Shown: in pieces, positions 18,822-26,943 of the stretch
Layout: every line of letters starts with the position of its first letter
Position numbering within the stretch: position 1 is the stretch's first letter
From: Janthinobacterium sp. 67
GTDB lineage: Bacteria > Pseudomonadota > Gammaproteobacteria > Burkholderiales > Burkholderiaceae_D
Direction: 5' to 3'
Length of the DNA stretch: 64,000 nt
Assembly: GCF_002797895.1 (NCBI RefSeq)
Contig: NZ_PGES01000001.1
Coordinates: 1,798,001-1,862,000 of the forward strand
The notes under the pieces: generated by a model
Database searches by the model: none
Seen by the model: only the letters and a program-made list of their open reading frames with translations
Told to the model about the DNA's origin: nothing
Translations under genes and position numbers: made by a program

Positions 18822-20671
18822 GCAAATGTGATGACTTGAATAACCGCGGCAATCATCCTGCGAAGTTTGGTCAAGGCGTGGGAGGCTGGGCGGAACTCGC
18901 CGTTTCGATGACGGAAACAAAAGATACTGCCCGACATGACGTCACCCTACCACCAGGCAAGGTAATTCCTGTCATTTTCCTGCCAGGCGTGATGGGCAGC
19001 AATCTAAGGATGAGCAAGGTTCGCCAGGAAGAATTGCGCCGTCCAGACAATCGGGCCTGGCGACCAGACGATATGATGGGTGCGGGTGGCAAGGCCGCTG
19101 TCCTCACAAGCAATGGCCTGGGTGGCTGGTTCAAAAATGCGTCGCCACGGCAGCGTCAATTGGTGTTTGATCCCACAGAAACCGAAGTCGAGTATTACCA
19201 CTATACCGAGAGCAATAGCCGCTTCGATCCAGATGGTGCGGAAACCAAAGCTGCAGATGCACGGCATCAAAATGTGCCAGATAGTCTTTTCCCCATCCCA
19301 CCCTTGATTGGATCCTTTGGGATATCTCCAGGAACGGGACCATTGCAAGCTCAAGCACGCGCCCGTCAAAGTCCCGCCCAAATAGCACGCTGGCGCGGGT
19401 GGAGTGAAGTGCTTTTCGACGGCGCATACGGAACCATGTTGCGCACCACAGAGCAGCATCTAAACAATATGATTTCCAACGGAGAAGTACATCCGTTCTG
19501 GCACAGGACAAGTGGCCTTGGTGCCATGCTAATGCAAGACCCAACAACTTTTGGTGCGTCATCTGGCAAGGCCATTAATGTCAACGACTTGAAGAAAATT
19601 TCGCCCTGTTGGTATCCAGTGCACGCGATGGGCTACAACTTCATAAAGAGCAATGGTGAATCTGCTATCACCATTGCAGAGAGACTACGAGGTCTAGTCA
19701 AAGGCTACAAAAAACGCGGATTCAAATGTAGTGAAGTCATTCTCGTCACGCACAGCATGGGTGGTTTGCTGGCCAGGGCGTTGATACACCCCTGCTATGG
19801 AAATATGCTTGGCGATAAGGATGTAAAAATCCTCGGCATTTATCACAACGTGATGCCAACCATTGGCGCCGCAGGAGCTTATAAACGCATGCGTTTTGGC
19901 TTTCAGGAAAGAGAAGGTTCTATAGCAGAAATAGAAGCCAAAATTCTGGGCATCGACGGTATGCATGCTACCGCCATTCTGGCTAACGCACCAGCGCCAC
20001 TGGAAATGTTGCCAGGTGCGGCATATGGCCAGAATTGGCTGAAAATTGTGGATGCACAGGATAAAATTTTATGGAGCTGGCCTCGCGATAAGGCCACTGC
20101 ACTGGAAAGCATTTACCTTCAACCCGCCAATGCATGGTGGAGGCTAATCAACCCAAAATGGGTAAACCCCGCCGACCTCCCTCGTGAAAAAGGTGGAGGT
20201 ATAGAAGAAACAATGAAGCGCTTAAGAAAATCCTCAGAATTTTTATCATCCATAGAGAAAACGTTTCACCCAAACACTTATGCAAGCTATTGCGCATCGA
20301 GGAATTTTTTAAGTTATGGCGATGTCGTATTTAAATTAATTGACGGCCTTCACAGCGGCTCCAACGATCCATGGAATAAATTTGAACCGCTACCTGAAAA
20401 ATGGAAGTTACTTGAAGATGATAGCAAGGGGCAACTCCTCGTCCAGGCCGGAGGAAAAAACTTAAAATTAAAGCTACAGTCAGCCAGTGCACGCGGTGAT
20501 GGGACGGTACCGTCAGACCGTTCTGCAAGGCACATCACAGGCACACTTTTCGTACATGGCATGGCGGAAGCGAACGGTTATGACCATCAGAACAGTTATG
20601 CCGATACAAATGTAATGGCATCCATGCTGTATTCCATCGTACAAATTGCCAAGACGGCAAAATGGGATTAA
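18818..20671 (+). CDS. Type VI lipase effector (alpha/beta hydrolase, Tle4/PGAP1- or LCAT-like)
   Basis: A 617-residue probable phospholipase delivered by the adjacent VgrG. Features seen: an oxyanion-type FLPGVMGSNLR motif (54-64), a THSMGG nucleophile elbow with S313, a GDGTVP motif with candidate acid D561, and H590 in DHQNSY as candidate base. There is no signal peptide, as expected for a type VI cargo. It overlaps vgrG by four bases and is followed three bases later by a Tli4-type immunity gene. Base composition is clearly less GC-rich than its neighbours, suggesting horizontal gain. Assignment to the Tle4 class rests mostly on the partner; the exact Tle class is uncertain. Confidence 0.85.
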   Translation: MSKCDDLNNRGNHPAKFGQGVGGWAELAVSMTETKDTARHDVTLPPGKVIPVIFLPGVMGSNLRMSKVRQEELRRPDNRAWRPDDMMGAGGKAAVLTSNGLGGWFKNASPRQRQLVFDPTETEVEYYHYTESNSRFDPDGAETKAADARHQNVPDSLFPIPPLIGSFGISPGTGPLQAQARARQSPAQIARWRGWSEVLFDGAYGTMLRTTEQHLNNMISNGEVHPFWHRTSGLGAMLMQDPTTFGASSGKAINVNDLKKISPCWYPVHAMGYNFIKSNGESAITIAERLRGLVKGYKKRGFKCSEVILVTHSMGGLLARALIHPCYGNMLGDKDVKILGIYHNVMPTIGAAGAYKRMRFGFQEREGSIAEIEAKILGIDGMHATAILANAPAPLEMLPGAAYGQNWLKIVDAQDKILWSWPRDKATALESIYLQPANAWWRLINPKWVNPADLPREKGGGIEETMKRLRKSSEFLSSIEKTFHPNTYASYCASRNFLSYGDVVFKLIDGLHSGSNDPWNKFEPLPEKWKLLEDDSKGQLLVQAGGKNLKLKLQSASARGDGTVPSDRSARHITGTLFVHGMAEANGYDHQNSYADTNVMASMLYSIVQIAKTAKWD

Positions 20672-20674
20672 GCC

Positions 20675-21802
20675 ATGAATAATAAGATAAAGAAAACAAT
20701 TTTTCTCACGATTACATTTATTGCGATGGTATTTCTATCCGCCTACGCGAAAAAAAATTCAGCCAAGGAGATCATCATGCCTGAAAATTTCAAGCTCAGC
20801 AAACGCTTGGATGCGCTATTTTTAAAAACAAAAATTGTATGCTTCGGACGCTATGCCCTAGAGGTTCCGCAAGAAGCACAACTCATATCAGGAGGGACAA
20901 CAATTCTTTCAGAAATTAAAACCATACCAGGCGGAACAACAGAAAAAAACGAACGCATAGCAGAAGAAATTGAAAAAATAAAAAAAAATGACCCAACCTC
21001 TGAAATTATATATGATGGAAAAGGGCCTATAGAAAATAGCTGGCAACTTCAATATTACGATGGGAAATTTTCCAAGGAAGATGGCGATCTATTCTTCAAG
21101 ACCTACGCCATAAAAGGACACCACATATTTATTCTTGACGGATCAAAAAGAAAAGATGAAACAATAGCAGACTCCAAACGAAATCAAATGGTCCGCGCCA
21201 ATAACTTACGTCTGCGCGATGAAAATGAAGTTCCCAAGGAACCTGGCTATTGCGTAAAAAATGGTTTCATGAGCGACGACAATTATGACAATCAAGAAAT
21301 GGCGGACGCAGGTCTATATTTTCCCAGCCTGCCAGACGTGACATTTTCCATCACTGCGAACAAAGACGCCTACGGTGATTATCCTCCTGCTGAATATGAC
21401 GCAAAAGTACGCGGGAAATTATCATTGCTTGCTCGTATCCAGGAAGCAAAAGACCAGCAAGGCAAGAACTACCCTCCTCGCACACTGCTACGCGAAGGCA
21501 AGCGTGACGTGCAGCACTGGCATGGCGAGGAATCGTTGATACGGCGTACCGATGGCGTGCATGATTTTGAATGGACGCTGGTGGGTACGCCGCGCGATAT
21601 CGCCTATCCAGCGGTATTGGAAGCATCCATGTACACCAAAGTCGCCCACAACATGGTCGGCGCCGCCGAAGCCGCGTCGCTGACGGACGAAGAGGCCATC
21701 GCCTTGTGGGACAAGCTGCTGTCGGGCTTGAAGTTCCGGGTGAAAGTGCCGGGTGCGCCGCCGGGCTCGTACTACATCGATCCGGACAAGCCGGCGCAGT
21801 GA
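20675..21802 (+). CDS. Tli4-family periplasmic immunity protein
   Basis: A 375-residue protein with an N-terminal export signal (hydrophobic residues 8-24, likely cleavage after AYA near residue 25), so it should act in the periplasm where the lipase attacks. The C-terminal half resembles the Tli4 C-terminal family (YPPRTLLREGKR, DFEWTLVG, LWDKLLSGLKFR). It directly follows the effector gene. The first 270 codons are strikingly AT-rich (runs of AAA and ATA codons), while the last 100 are GC-rich like the host genome. The change near 21480 suggests a recombination junction inside the gene. Confidence 0.83.
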   Translation: MNNKIKKTIFLTITFIAMVFLSAYAKKNSAKEIIMPENFKLSKRLDALFLKTKIVCFGRYALEVPQEAQLISGGTTILSEIKTIPGGTTEKNERIAEEIEKIKKNDPTSEIIYDGKGPIENSWQLQYYDGKFSKEDGDLFFKTYAIKGHHIFILDGSKRKDETIADSKRNQMVRANNLRLRDENEVPKEPGYCVKNGFMSDDNYDNQEMADAGLYFPSLPDVTFSITANKDAYGDYPPAEYDAKVRGKLSLLARIQEAKDQQGKNYPPRTLLREGKRDVQHWHGEESLIRRTDGVHDFEWTLVGTPRDIAYPAVLEASMYTKVAHNMVGAAEAASLTDEEAIALWDKLLSGLKFRVKVPGAPPGSYYIDPDKPAQ

Positions 21803-21818
21803 CGGCTGGATAAGCTCA

Positions 21819-21837
21819 GGCTGGCGCCATGCCAGCC
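21819..21837. terminator. Hairpin after the immunity gene
   Basis: Perfect 7-base stem GGCTGGC/GCCAGCC with loop GCCAT, 17 bases after the tli stop. There is no T-run, so it is at best a weak intrinsic terminator. Confidence 0.35.
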
Positions 21838-21874
21838 ATTGCGCTAGCATGCTCCTTTTGCCTGGAAAGCTTCC

Positions 21875-22354
21875 ATGCCCATCACCCTGCGCCCCGCCCT
21901 GCCAGCCGACATCGACGCCCTGTGGGCCTTGCGCACGGTAGCCGTGCGCGTCGGTTGCGCAACGCATTATGCACCGGAGCAAATTGCTGTGTGGACGGCC
22001 TCGCCCGTGCCGGACGCATATGCCGCCATGCTGGTTGCGGGTAGCGGCATCGTGGCGATGCAGGACGAGGCCATTGCCGGCTACGCCATGCTGGATGTAG
22101 ATAAACATGAAGTAGACGCTGTCTTTGTCGATCCCGCGCGCGCGGGACTCGGCATCGGCAAGCGCCTGCTGGCGGCGCTGGAAGACCTGGCGCGCGGGCG
22201 CGGCATTGCTCGCCTGCACCTGTCCGCGTCGCTGAACGCCGTGCCGTTTTACGCGTCGGCCGGCTTTACGGCCTTGCGCGAGGAAGCGTATGCACACCCC
22301 AGCGGCATCAGCCTGGCCAGCGTGGCGATGGAAAAGGCGCTGGAGGCCGCCTGA
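21875..22354 (+). CDS. GNAT-family N-acetyltransferase
   Basis: A 159-residue acetyltransferase of the GNAT fold. The acetyl-CoA binding signature is visible as VFVDPARAGLGIGKRLLAALE (about 86-106), with a C-terminal NAVPFYASAGFTALREE block typical of small-molecule or peptide acetyltransferases. The substrate is not predictable. It stands alone on the plus strand between the type VI cassette and a minus-strand gene chain; its stop is four bases from the end of the converging gene. The start at 21875 lacks a strong ribosome site but matches the family N-terminus (ITLRPALPADIDAL). Confidence 0.85.
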   Translation: MPITLRPALPADIDALWALRTVAVRVGCATHYAPEQIAVWTASPVPDAYAAMLVAGSGIVAMQDEAIAGYAMLDVDKHEVDAVFVDPARAGLGIGKRLLAALEDLARGRGIARLHLSASLNAVPFYASAGFTALREEAYAHPSGISLASVAMEKALEAA

Positions 22355-22358
22355 GCCG

Positions 22359-22547
22359 TCAATCGTCTGCCGCAGCCGCTTCGGACTCGGCCAGGCATTG
22401 CTGCAGCTTCGCGATCAGGGCACGCACTTCGTCGTCGCCCAGGTCCAGCGGGTCGCCCTGCGCGCCCACGGCGATCAGGCAGATGGCCGAGCCGTCGTAC
22501 CAGGCGTCCAGGCGTTCCTTATCCTCATTCATATTGCTCTGACTCAT
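22359..22547 (-). CDS. Small acidic hypothetical protein
   Basis: A 62-residue acidic protein (SQSNMNEDKERLDAWYDG..., ending ESEAAAADD). I do not recognise a family. It overlaps the 3' end of the DUF2750 gene by 23 bases, so it is probably translated by coupling. It is the last member of a chain of four small genes downstream of a SulP transporter. Starts at 22547 or 22532 are both possible. Coding status is supported by the overlap pattern and high GC at third positions, not by homology. Confidence 0.6.
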   Translation of the reverse strand: MSQSNMNEDKERLDAWYDGSAICLIAVGAQGDPLDLGDDEVRALIAKLQQCLAESEAAAADD

Positions 22548-22902
22548 GTTGCAAATCTCTCAGTAAATCAGCAGGCACCGCGATGCTGGCGCTGCCTTGC
22601 GGCACGGGAAACACGGAAGCCAGCTGGTCAATACTCATCATGCCAGGCAGCCATTTATGCAAAAAATCGCCGAGCGCGATGGCGCACGGCTGGAAATCCG
22701 CCCAGTCGCCGCTGGCGCACGCTTGCGCGTATGCGGCTTCCGGCCAGAACGGGATGGCGACGTGGCCATGGGCTTGCGCCGTAGCCCAGCCAGCATGGTA
22801 CAAGCCCCACACTTCTTGTGTATCGGTGACCTTGCGCACGCAATAGTCGTAGCGCTGCTGCGCCGGCAACTGCATCACCTGTTTGATTTTTTCAGGATGC
22901 AC
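22525..22902 (-). CDS. DUF2750 family protein
   Basis: A 125-residue soluble protein with the DUF2750 pattern: a short N-terminal helix region (QLPAQQRYDYCVRKVTDTQEVWGLY), then GWATAQ, a PFWPEAAYAQACA segment and a C-terminal LHKWLPGMMSIDQLASVFPVP block. Molecular function of the family is not established; members often lie among immunity-like genes. It starts inside the end of the preceding 90-residue gene (11-base overlap) and overlaps the following one. Confidence 0.8.
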   Translation of the reverse strand: MHPEKIKQVMQLPAQQRYDYCVRKVTDTQEVWGLYHAGWATAQAHGHVAIPFWPEAAYAQACASGDWADFQPCAIALGDFLHKWLPGMMSIDQLASVFPVPQGSASIAVPADLLRDLQHESEQYE

Positions 22903-23164
22903 GGTTTCCCCCTACCCCGTCCCAGACCCGTAACTCCGGCCCGCACCAGCCCGTCACCATGTCGAGGGCGTCCAGTATCGCGTCTTCCAGCGGCCCCTCT
23001 TGTGTGGCGAGACGCAGTTCCTGCAGCAAACTGGCCACTTGCGCCGCCGTCACGCCGCTGGCGTGGTAGCGCAGCAGGATGGTGCGCAGCGTCAATAAAC
23101 CTGCCCTGGCGTCCAGCGCGGCCAGCAAATCCCTGTCGATGTCGGCAATGATGGTTTGCAGCAT
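22892..23164 (-). CDS. Small hypothetical protein, possibly immunity-like
   Basis: A 90-residue protein starting MLQTIIADIDRDLLAALDAR, with a helical LLRYHASGVTAAQVASLLQEL region and a C-terminal ILDALDMVTGWCGPELRVWD segment. No family was recognised with confidence. The ATG at 23164 shares one base with the stop of the Imm1-like gene. The frame continues upstream within that gene, but the overlap and family-like N-terminus favour this start. The tight packing suggests co-expression with the Imm1 and DUF2750 neighbours. Confidence 0.7.
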   Translation of the reverse strand: MLQTIIADIDRDLLAALDARAGLLTLRTILLRYHASGVTAAQVASLLQELRLATQEGPLEDAILDALDMVTGWCGPELRVWDGVGGNRAS

Positions 23165-23553
23165 CAATCCGCCTCCCACGCGATGGCGTCCGGCCGCGCG
23201 CCGCCTGTCCTGAAAAACGCGAGGAAGGCACGCTGGCATTGTTCCACCTCCACGCACCACGCTTCCGGATACACGTCCACCTGGCCATTGGCCAGCAGGT
23301 AGCTGCATTCGCCCGTTTCCTCTTCGTCTCCCAAGGAGTGAAAACTCAGGTCGTCCTGTCCCGACAGATACATCAGCCAGGCATTTCCGCCATTGCGCAG
23401 CATGCACAGGGCCGGGCCCTGCTCCGCATCCGTGGCCATGGTCAGCCACAGCTCGCACTGGGCCAGCGCACGCGCTTCCAGCAACGCCTGTTCCAGCGCA
23501 GCGACGGTGTCAACAACACGCGCTTCGCCATGCAGATTCAATTCCATCGTCAT
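23164..23553 (-). CDS. Imm1-family immunity protein
   Basis: A 129-residue protein resembling the Imm1 family of polymorphic-toxin immunity proteins: a central GGNAWLMYLSGQDDLSFHSLG strand region, and a C-terminus with EQCQRAFLAFFRTGGARPDAIAWEAD, matching the usual closing aromatic-Trp pattern. No toxin gene is adjacent, so it looks like an orphan immunity gene. The ATG at 23553 overlaps the stop of the SulP transporter gene (ATGA), and its own stop touches the next gene. The start could also be two codons later. Confidence 0.75.
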   Translation of the reverse strand: MTMELNLHGEARVVDTVAALEQALLEARALAQCELWLTMATDAEQGPALCMLRNGGNAWLMYLSGQDDLSFHSLGDEEETGECSYLLANGQVDVYPEAWCVEVEQCQRAFLAFFRTGGARPDAIAWEAD

Positions 23554-25190
23554 GCTTTTTCTCCGCTCAGGTCATCCATGGCCAGCGCCGTGCTCAGGTA
23601 CAGCTTGCCGCTCAGGTCGTGCAGCAGGCTGCTCTGGCGCAGGCGGTCCATCACGGGACCCTTTACTTCGGCCAGGTTCAGGCTGATGCCGCGCTTGGCC
23701 AGCGTGCTGTTGAGTTCGATCAAGCCCAGCAAGGCCGTGCTGTCGATCTGGTTGACGGCCGACAGCACCAGCACCAGGTGGCGCGCCGTCGGGTGTCCCC
23801 GCAGCTCGTCCTCCACCCTCTCCGTGACGGCTTCGACGTTGCCGAAGAACAGGCCCGCATCGATGCGCAGCAGCAAGACGTCCGGCAAGGTTTGCGCTTC
23901 ATAGCGCTCCACGTTGCGGAAGTGCTCGCTGTTCGGAATACGCCCCAGCACGGCGATGTGCGGGCGGCTGGCGCGCCAGATCAGGGTGCCCATCGACAGC
24001 AGCACGCCGATCACGACGCCCGCTTCCACGCCCAGCACCAGCACGCCGGCCGTCGTCGCCAGCAGGGCCAGCGCATCGCTGCGGTCGTAGCGCCACGACA
24101 GTTTCAAGGTGTCCCAGTCCAGCAGGCTGCTGACGGCAAAGATGATGGTGGCCGCCAGCACGGGCAGCGGCAACAGGGCCAGCCAGCCCGTGGGCGCCAC
24201 CAGCGCCAGCGCCAGTAGCCCCGCCGTGATGATGCTGGCCAGCGGCGTGTTGGCGCCCGCCTGGAAATTGACGGCCGAGCGCGAAATCGAGCCAGTGACG
24301 GGGAAGCCGCCCGACAGCGCACTGGCCACGTTGGCCGCGCCCAGGCCCAGCAGTTCGCGGTTCGTGTGCAGCTTTTCACCGCGCTTTTGCGCCAGGGTCT
24401 GGGCGGCGGACATGCTCATCAAGAAGATGATGAAGGCGATCAGCAGCGCCGGCGACAGCAAGGTGCGCCAGTGGGCGCTCGAGGTGGCCAGGTTCAGGCC
24501 GGGCAAGCCGCTGGGCACGTGACCCGTCGTCTGCACGCCCATCGCTTCCAGGCCTCCATAAGCGACCAGCGCGATGCCGGCCAGCACCAGCGCCATCGGC
24601 GCCAGGCGCGCGCCCACGTCGGCCGCCACCTTGCTCAGGCCGCAGCGTTGCAGCAGGCGCGACAGATAGCGCTTGGCCAGCCACAGGAACAGCAGGCCGG
24701 ACAGTCCCAGCACGAGGCTGGGCGTATGCCAATGGGGCCAGGTGGCGCCCAGGAGCGGCGTGATCTGCCCCCAGATGATCAGGATCGCGGCGCCATTGCT
24801 GAAACCGCTGATCACGGGGCGTGATAAAAAACTGGCCATGAAGCCCAGGCGCAGCACGCCGCACAGCAGCAGGACGAGGCCGCTGATGAAGGCCAGCTGG
24901 GCGGCCAGCACGATGTACAGGGAGGAGCCGGGGTCGGCCAGCGGCGCCAGGGCGGCGGCCGTCATCAGCGAAACGATGGCCATCGGGCCCACCGATTGCG
25001 TCATGCTGCTGCCGAACAAGGCGTACAGCACGGGCGGCAGGATGCTGGCGTAGATGCCCACCACGGGCGGCAAACCCGCCACCAGGGCGTAGGCCATGCC
25101 TTGCGGCACCATCATCATGGCGACGACAATACCGGCAGTGATGTCTCCGGCCAACAGAGGACGCCGGTATTGCCTGAGCCAGAGCAGCAT
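23550..25190 (-). CDS. SulP-family anion transporter with STAS domain
   Basis: Inner-membrane transporter of about 546 residues (SLC26/SulP family), with 10 or more hydrophobic segments. It has the family signature near the start (GDITAGIVVAMMMVPQGMAYALVAGLPP) and a cytoplasmic STAS domain at about 430-540 (LVLVLSAVNQIDSTALLGLIELN). The substrate (sulfate, bicarbonate, dicarboxylate) cannot be told. The start at 25190 matches homologues; an ATG 12 codons upstream (25226) is possible. Its stop overlaps the Imm1-like gene, so that small-gene chain is probably read from the same transcript. Confidence 0.93.
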   Translation of the reverse strand: MLLWLRQYRRPLLAGDITAGIVVAMMMVPQGMAYALVAGLPPVVGIYASILPPVLYALFGSSMTQSVGPMAIVSLMTAAALAPLADPGSSLYIVLAAQLAFISGLVLLLCGVLRLGFMASFLSRPVISGFSNGAAILIIWGQITPLLGATWPHWHTPSLVLGLSGLLFLWLAKRYLSRLLQRCGLSKVAADVGARLAPMALVLAGIALVAYGGLEAMGVQTTGHVPSGLPGLNLATSSAHWRTLLSPALLIAFIIFLMSMSAAQTLAQKRGEKLHTNRELLGLGAANVASALSGGFPVTGSISRSAVNFQAGANTPLASIITAGLLALALVAPTGWLALLPLPVLAATIIFAVSSLLDWDTLKLSWRYDRSDALALLATTAGVLVLGVEAGVVIGVLLSMGTLIWRASRPHIAVLGRIPNSEHFRNVERYEAQTLPDVLLLRIDAGLFFGNVEAVTERVEDELRGHPTARHLVLVLSAVNQIDSTALLGLIELNSTLAKRGISLNLAEVKGPVMDRLRQSSLLHDLSGKLYLSTALAMDDLSGEKA

Positions 25191-25256
25191 GGATGATCCC
25201 AAAATCTGAAAACCGAAGCCTATCATGCGACGAGGCCGGCTGACAGGGGGACGTGC

Positions 25257-25826
25257 TTACTCTTGCAGCAATTGCGCCTTCACGGCGTCGAGGATTTCCG
25301 CCGATAACACCTCGTCATCGACGCAGCGCGCCAGCACCATGGCGCCCACCATGGCGGCAAACGTCGAAATGGCCTGCTGACGTCGCGCTTCCGGTGCGCC
25401 TTCGGGCATCAAACCTTGCAGCAAGGCGAACTGCTGTTGCGTCGCCTTCGTAAACACGGGACGCGCGCCGGGCGACATGCGCGCCGCATCGACGCCCATG
25501 GCAGCCGCCGGGCAGCCGCCGCCGGGGTGGTCGCGGTGCCGGGTGGTCAGGTAGTTGTCGATAATCGCCGGCAGCGCCCGCTGCGGGTCGCTGGCGACTT
25601 TTGCCCGCCAGCCATCCAGGGATTTCTCCAGGGCATGCTGGCACGCCTCGATCATCAAGTCTTCCTTGGACGCGAAATGGCCATAGAAGCCGCCATGCGT
25701 GAGGCCCGCGTTTTTCATCAGGTCGGCCACGCCGATACCGTCGTAACCCTTTTCGCGGAACAATTTGGCCGCCACCTCCACGATGCGCTCGCGGTTCAGC
25801 GCCGCCTGCTCCCTGCTTACTTTCAT
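25257..25826 (-). CDS. TetR/AcrR-family transcriptional regulator
   Basis: A 189-residue repressor-type regulator. The N-terminal helix-turn-helix is clear (RIVEVAAKLFREKGYDGIGVADLMKNAGLTHGGFYGHFASKEDL, about 14-57). The C-terminal ligand domain includes the GGGCPAAAMGVDAAR segment common in this branch. It is divergent from the SDR-Ku genes with a 127-base control region, so those or itself are likely targets. The ATG at 25826 follows GGAGGG. Confidence 0.92.
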   Translation of the reverse strand: MKVSREQAALNRERIVEVAAKLFREKGYDGIGVADLMKNAGLTHGGFYGHFASKEDLMIEACQHALEKSLDGWRAKVASDPQRALPAIIDNYLTTRHRDHPGGGCPAAAMGVDAARMSPGARPVFTKATQQQFALLQGLMPEGAPEARRQQAISTFAAMVGAMVLARCVDDEVLSAEILDAVKAQLLQE

Positions 25827-25953
25827 GCTGCCCTCCTACATTTATGTCAACCATCATATAACTTTACGCCCGTTTGCGCCACTCTGTTAGCAAGCGCACC
25901 GTTTGATGCGCATGCCGCGCCGATACTGGACCTTCGTTTACAAGGAGGCCAGC

Positions 25954-26940
25954 ATGAACGAGAACAAGGACCAGTCCGCCGGTAATTTGCAGCGCACCAT
26001 CCAACATGAGCAGGATCAGCACGACAGGCAGCGCGACGCCGCCAAGCCAGGCAAGGAAAGCAAGCAGCCCGTGCAGACGGGCCGCGACAGCCAGCCTGTC
26101 CCGCCCCTGCCCGCCCAGCATCTGGACAAGCCGGGCATCGAAGGACAGATGCAGCTCAGACCCCGCTTCCTGGCGCCCGACTACTGCGGCAGCGGCAAGC
26201 TGGCCGGCATGGTGGCCGTCATCACGGGCGGCGATTCGGGCATCGGCCGCGCCGTGGCCGTGCTGTACGCGCGCGAAGGGGCCGATGTCGCCATCATTTA
26301 CCTGAACGAGCATGAAGACGCCCACGAAACCCGCCGCTACGTGGAAGCGGAAGGCCAGAGCTGCCTGCTGATTCCCGGCGACGTGCGCGACCAGGGCTTT
26401 TGCCAGCAAGCCGTCAGCCAGGTGATGGCCAAGTTCAACCATATCGACGTGCTGGTGAACAATGCCGCCTTCCAGGAACACGCGGAGTCCTTGCTTGACC
26501 TGAGCGAGGAACGCTTCGACCTCACCATGAAAACCAATGTCTACGGTTACTTTCACATGGCCAAGGCCGTGCTGCCTCATTTGCAGCGCGGTGCGTCCAT
26601 CATCAACACCGGTTCCGTGACGGGCTTGCAAGGCTCGAAGCATCTGCTCGACTATTCCACCACCAAGGGCGCCATCCATGCATTTACCATGGCGCTGGCC
26701 GGCAACTTGCTCGACAAGGGCATCCGCGTCAACGCCATCGCGCCCGGGCCCGTCTGGACGCCGCTCAATCCGGCCGACAAGTCGCCGGAGGAGATCGAGA
26801 CATTCGGTCAGGACACGGACATGCGCCGCCCGGCCCAGCCGGAAGAGCTGTCGCCCGCCTACGTCTTCCTGGCCTCGCCCGCCTGTTCCAGCTACATCAG
26901 CGGGATCGTCCTGCCCGTCACCGGCAGCGTGGGGGAATAG
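25954..26940 (+). CDS. Short-chain dehydrogenase/reductase with N-terminal extension
   Basis: A 328-residue NAD(P)-dependent oxidoreductase of the stress-associated SDR branch (YghA/Gsp39-like). A hydrophilic extension of about 75 residues, rich in Gln, His and Asp, precedes the Rossmann fold. Motifs seen are VITGGDSGIGRA (cofactor), VNNAAF, and catalytic YSTTK. The start at 25954 has a strong GGAGG; an earlier in-frame ATG lacks one. It is followed by ku three bases later, so the two are translationally linked. Substrate unknown. Confidence 0.92.
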   Translation: MNENKDQSAGNLQRTIQHEQDQHDRQRDAAKPGKESKQPVQTGRDSQPVPPLPAQHLDKPGIEGQMQLRPRFLAPDYCGSGKLAGMVAVITGGDSGIGRAVAVLYAREGADVAIIYLNEHEDAHETRRYVEAEGQSCLLIPGDVRDQGFCQQAVSQVMAKFNHIDVLVNNAAFQEHAESLLDLSEERFDLTMKTNVYGYFHMAKAVLPHLQRGASIINTGSVTGLQGSKHLLDYSTTKGAIHAFTMALAGNLLDKGIRVNAIAPGPVWTPLNPADKSPEEIETFGQDTDMRRPAQPEELSPAYVFLASPACSSYISGIVLPVTGSVGE

Positions 26941-26943
26941 ACG

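Noticed and set aside
25846..25884. GTCAAC...CGTT upstream of the SDR-Ku operon as a fourth copy of the Asr-like promoter
   Set aside because: The spacing is 19 bases instead of 17 before CGTT, and the TGTAA repeat and GCTCAGTGACA leader are absent.
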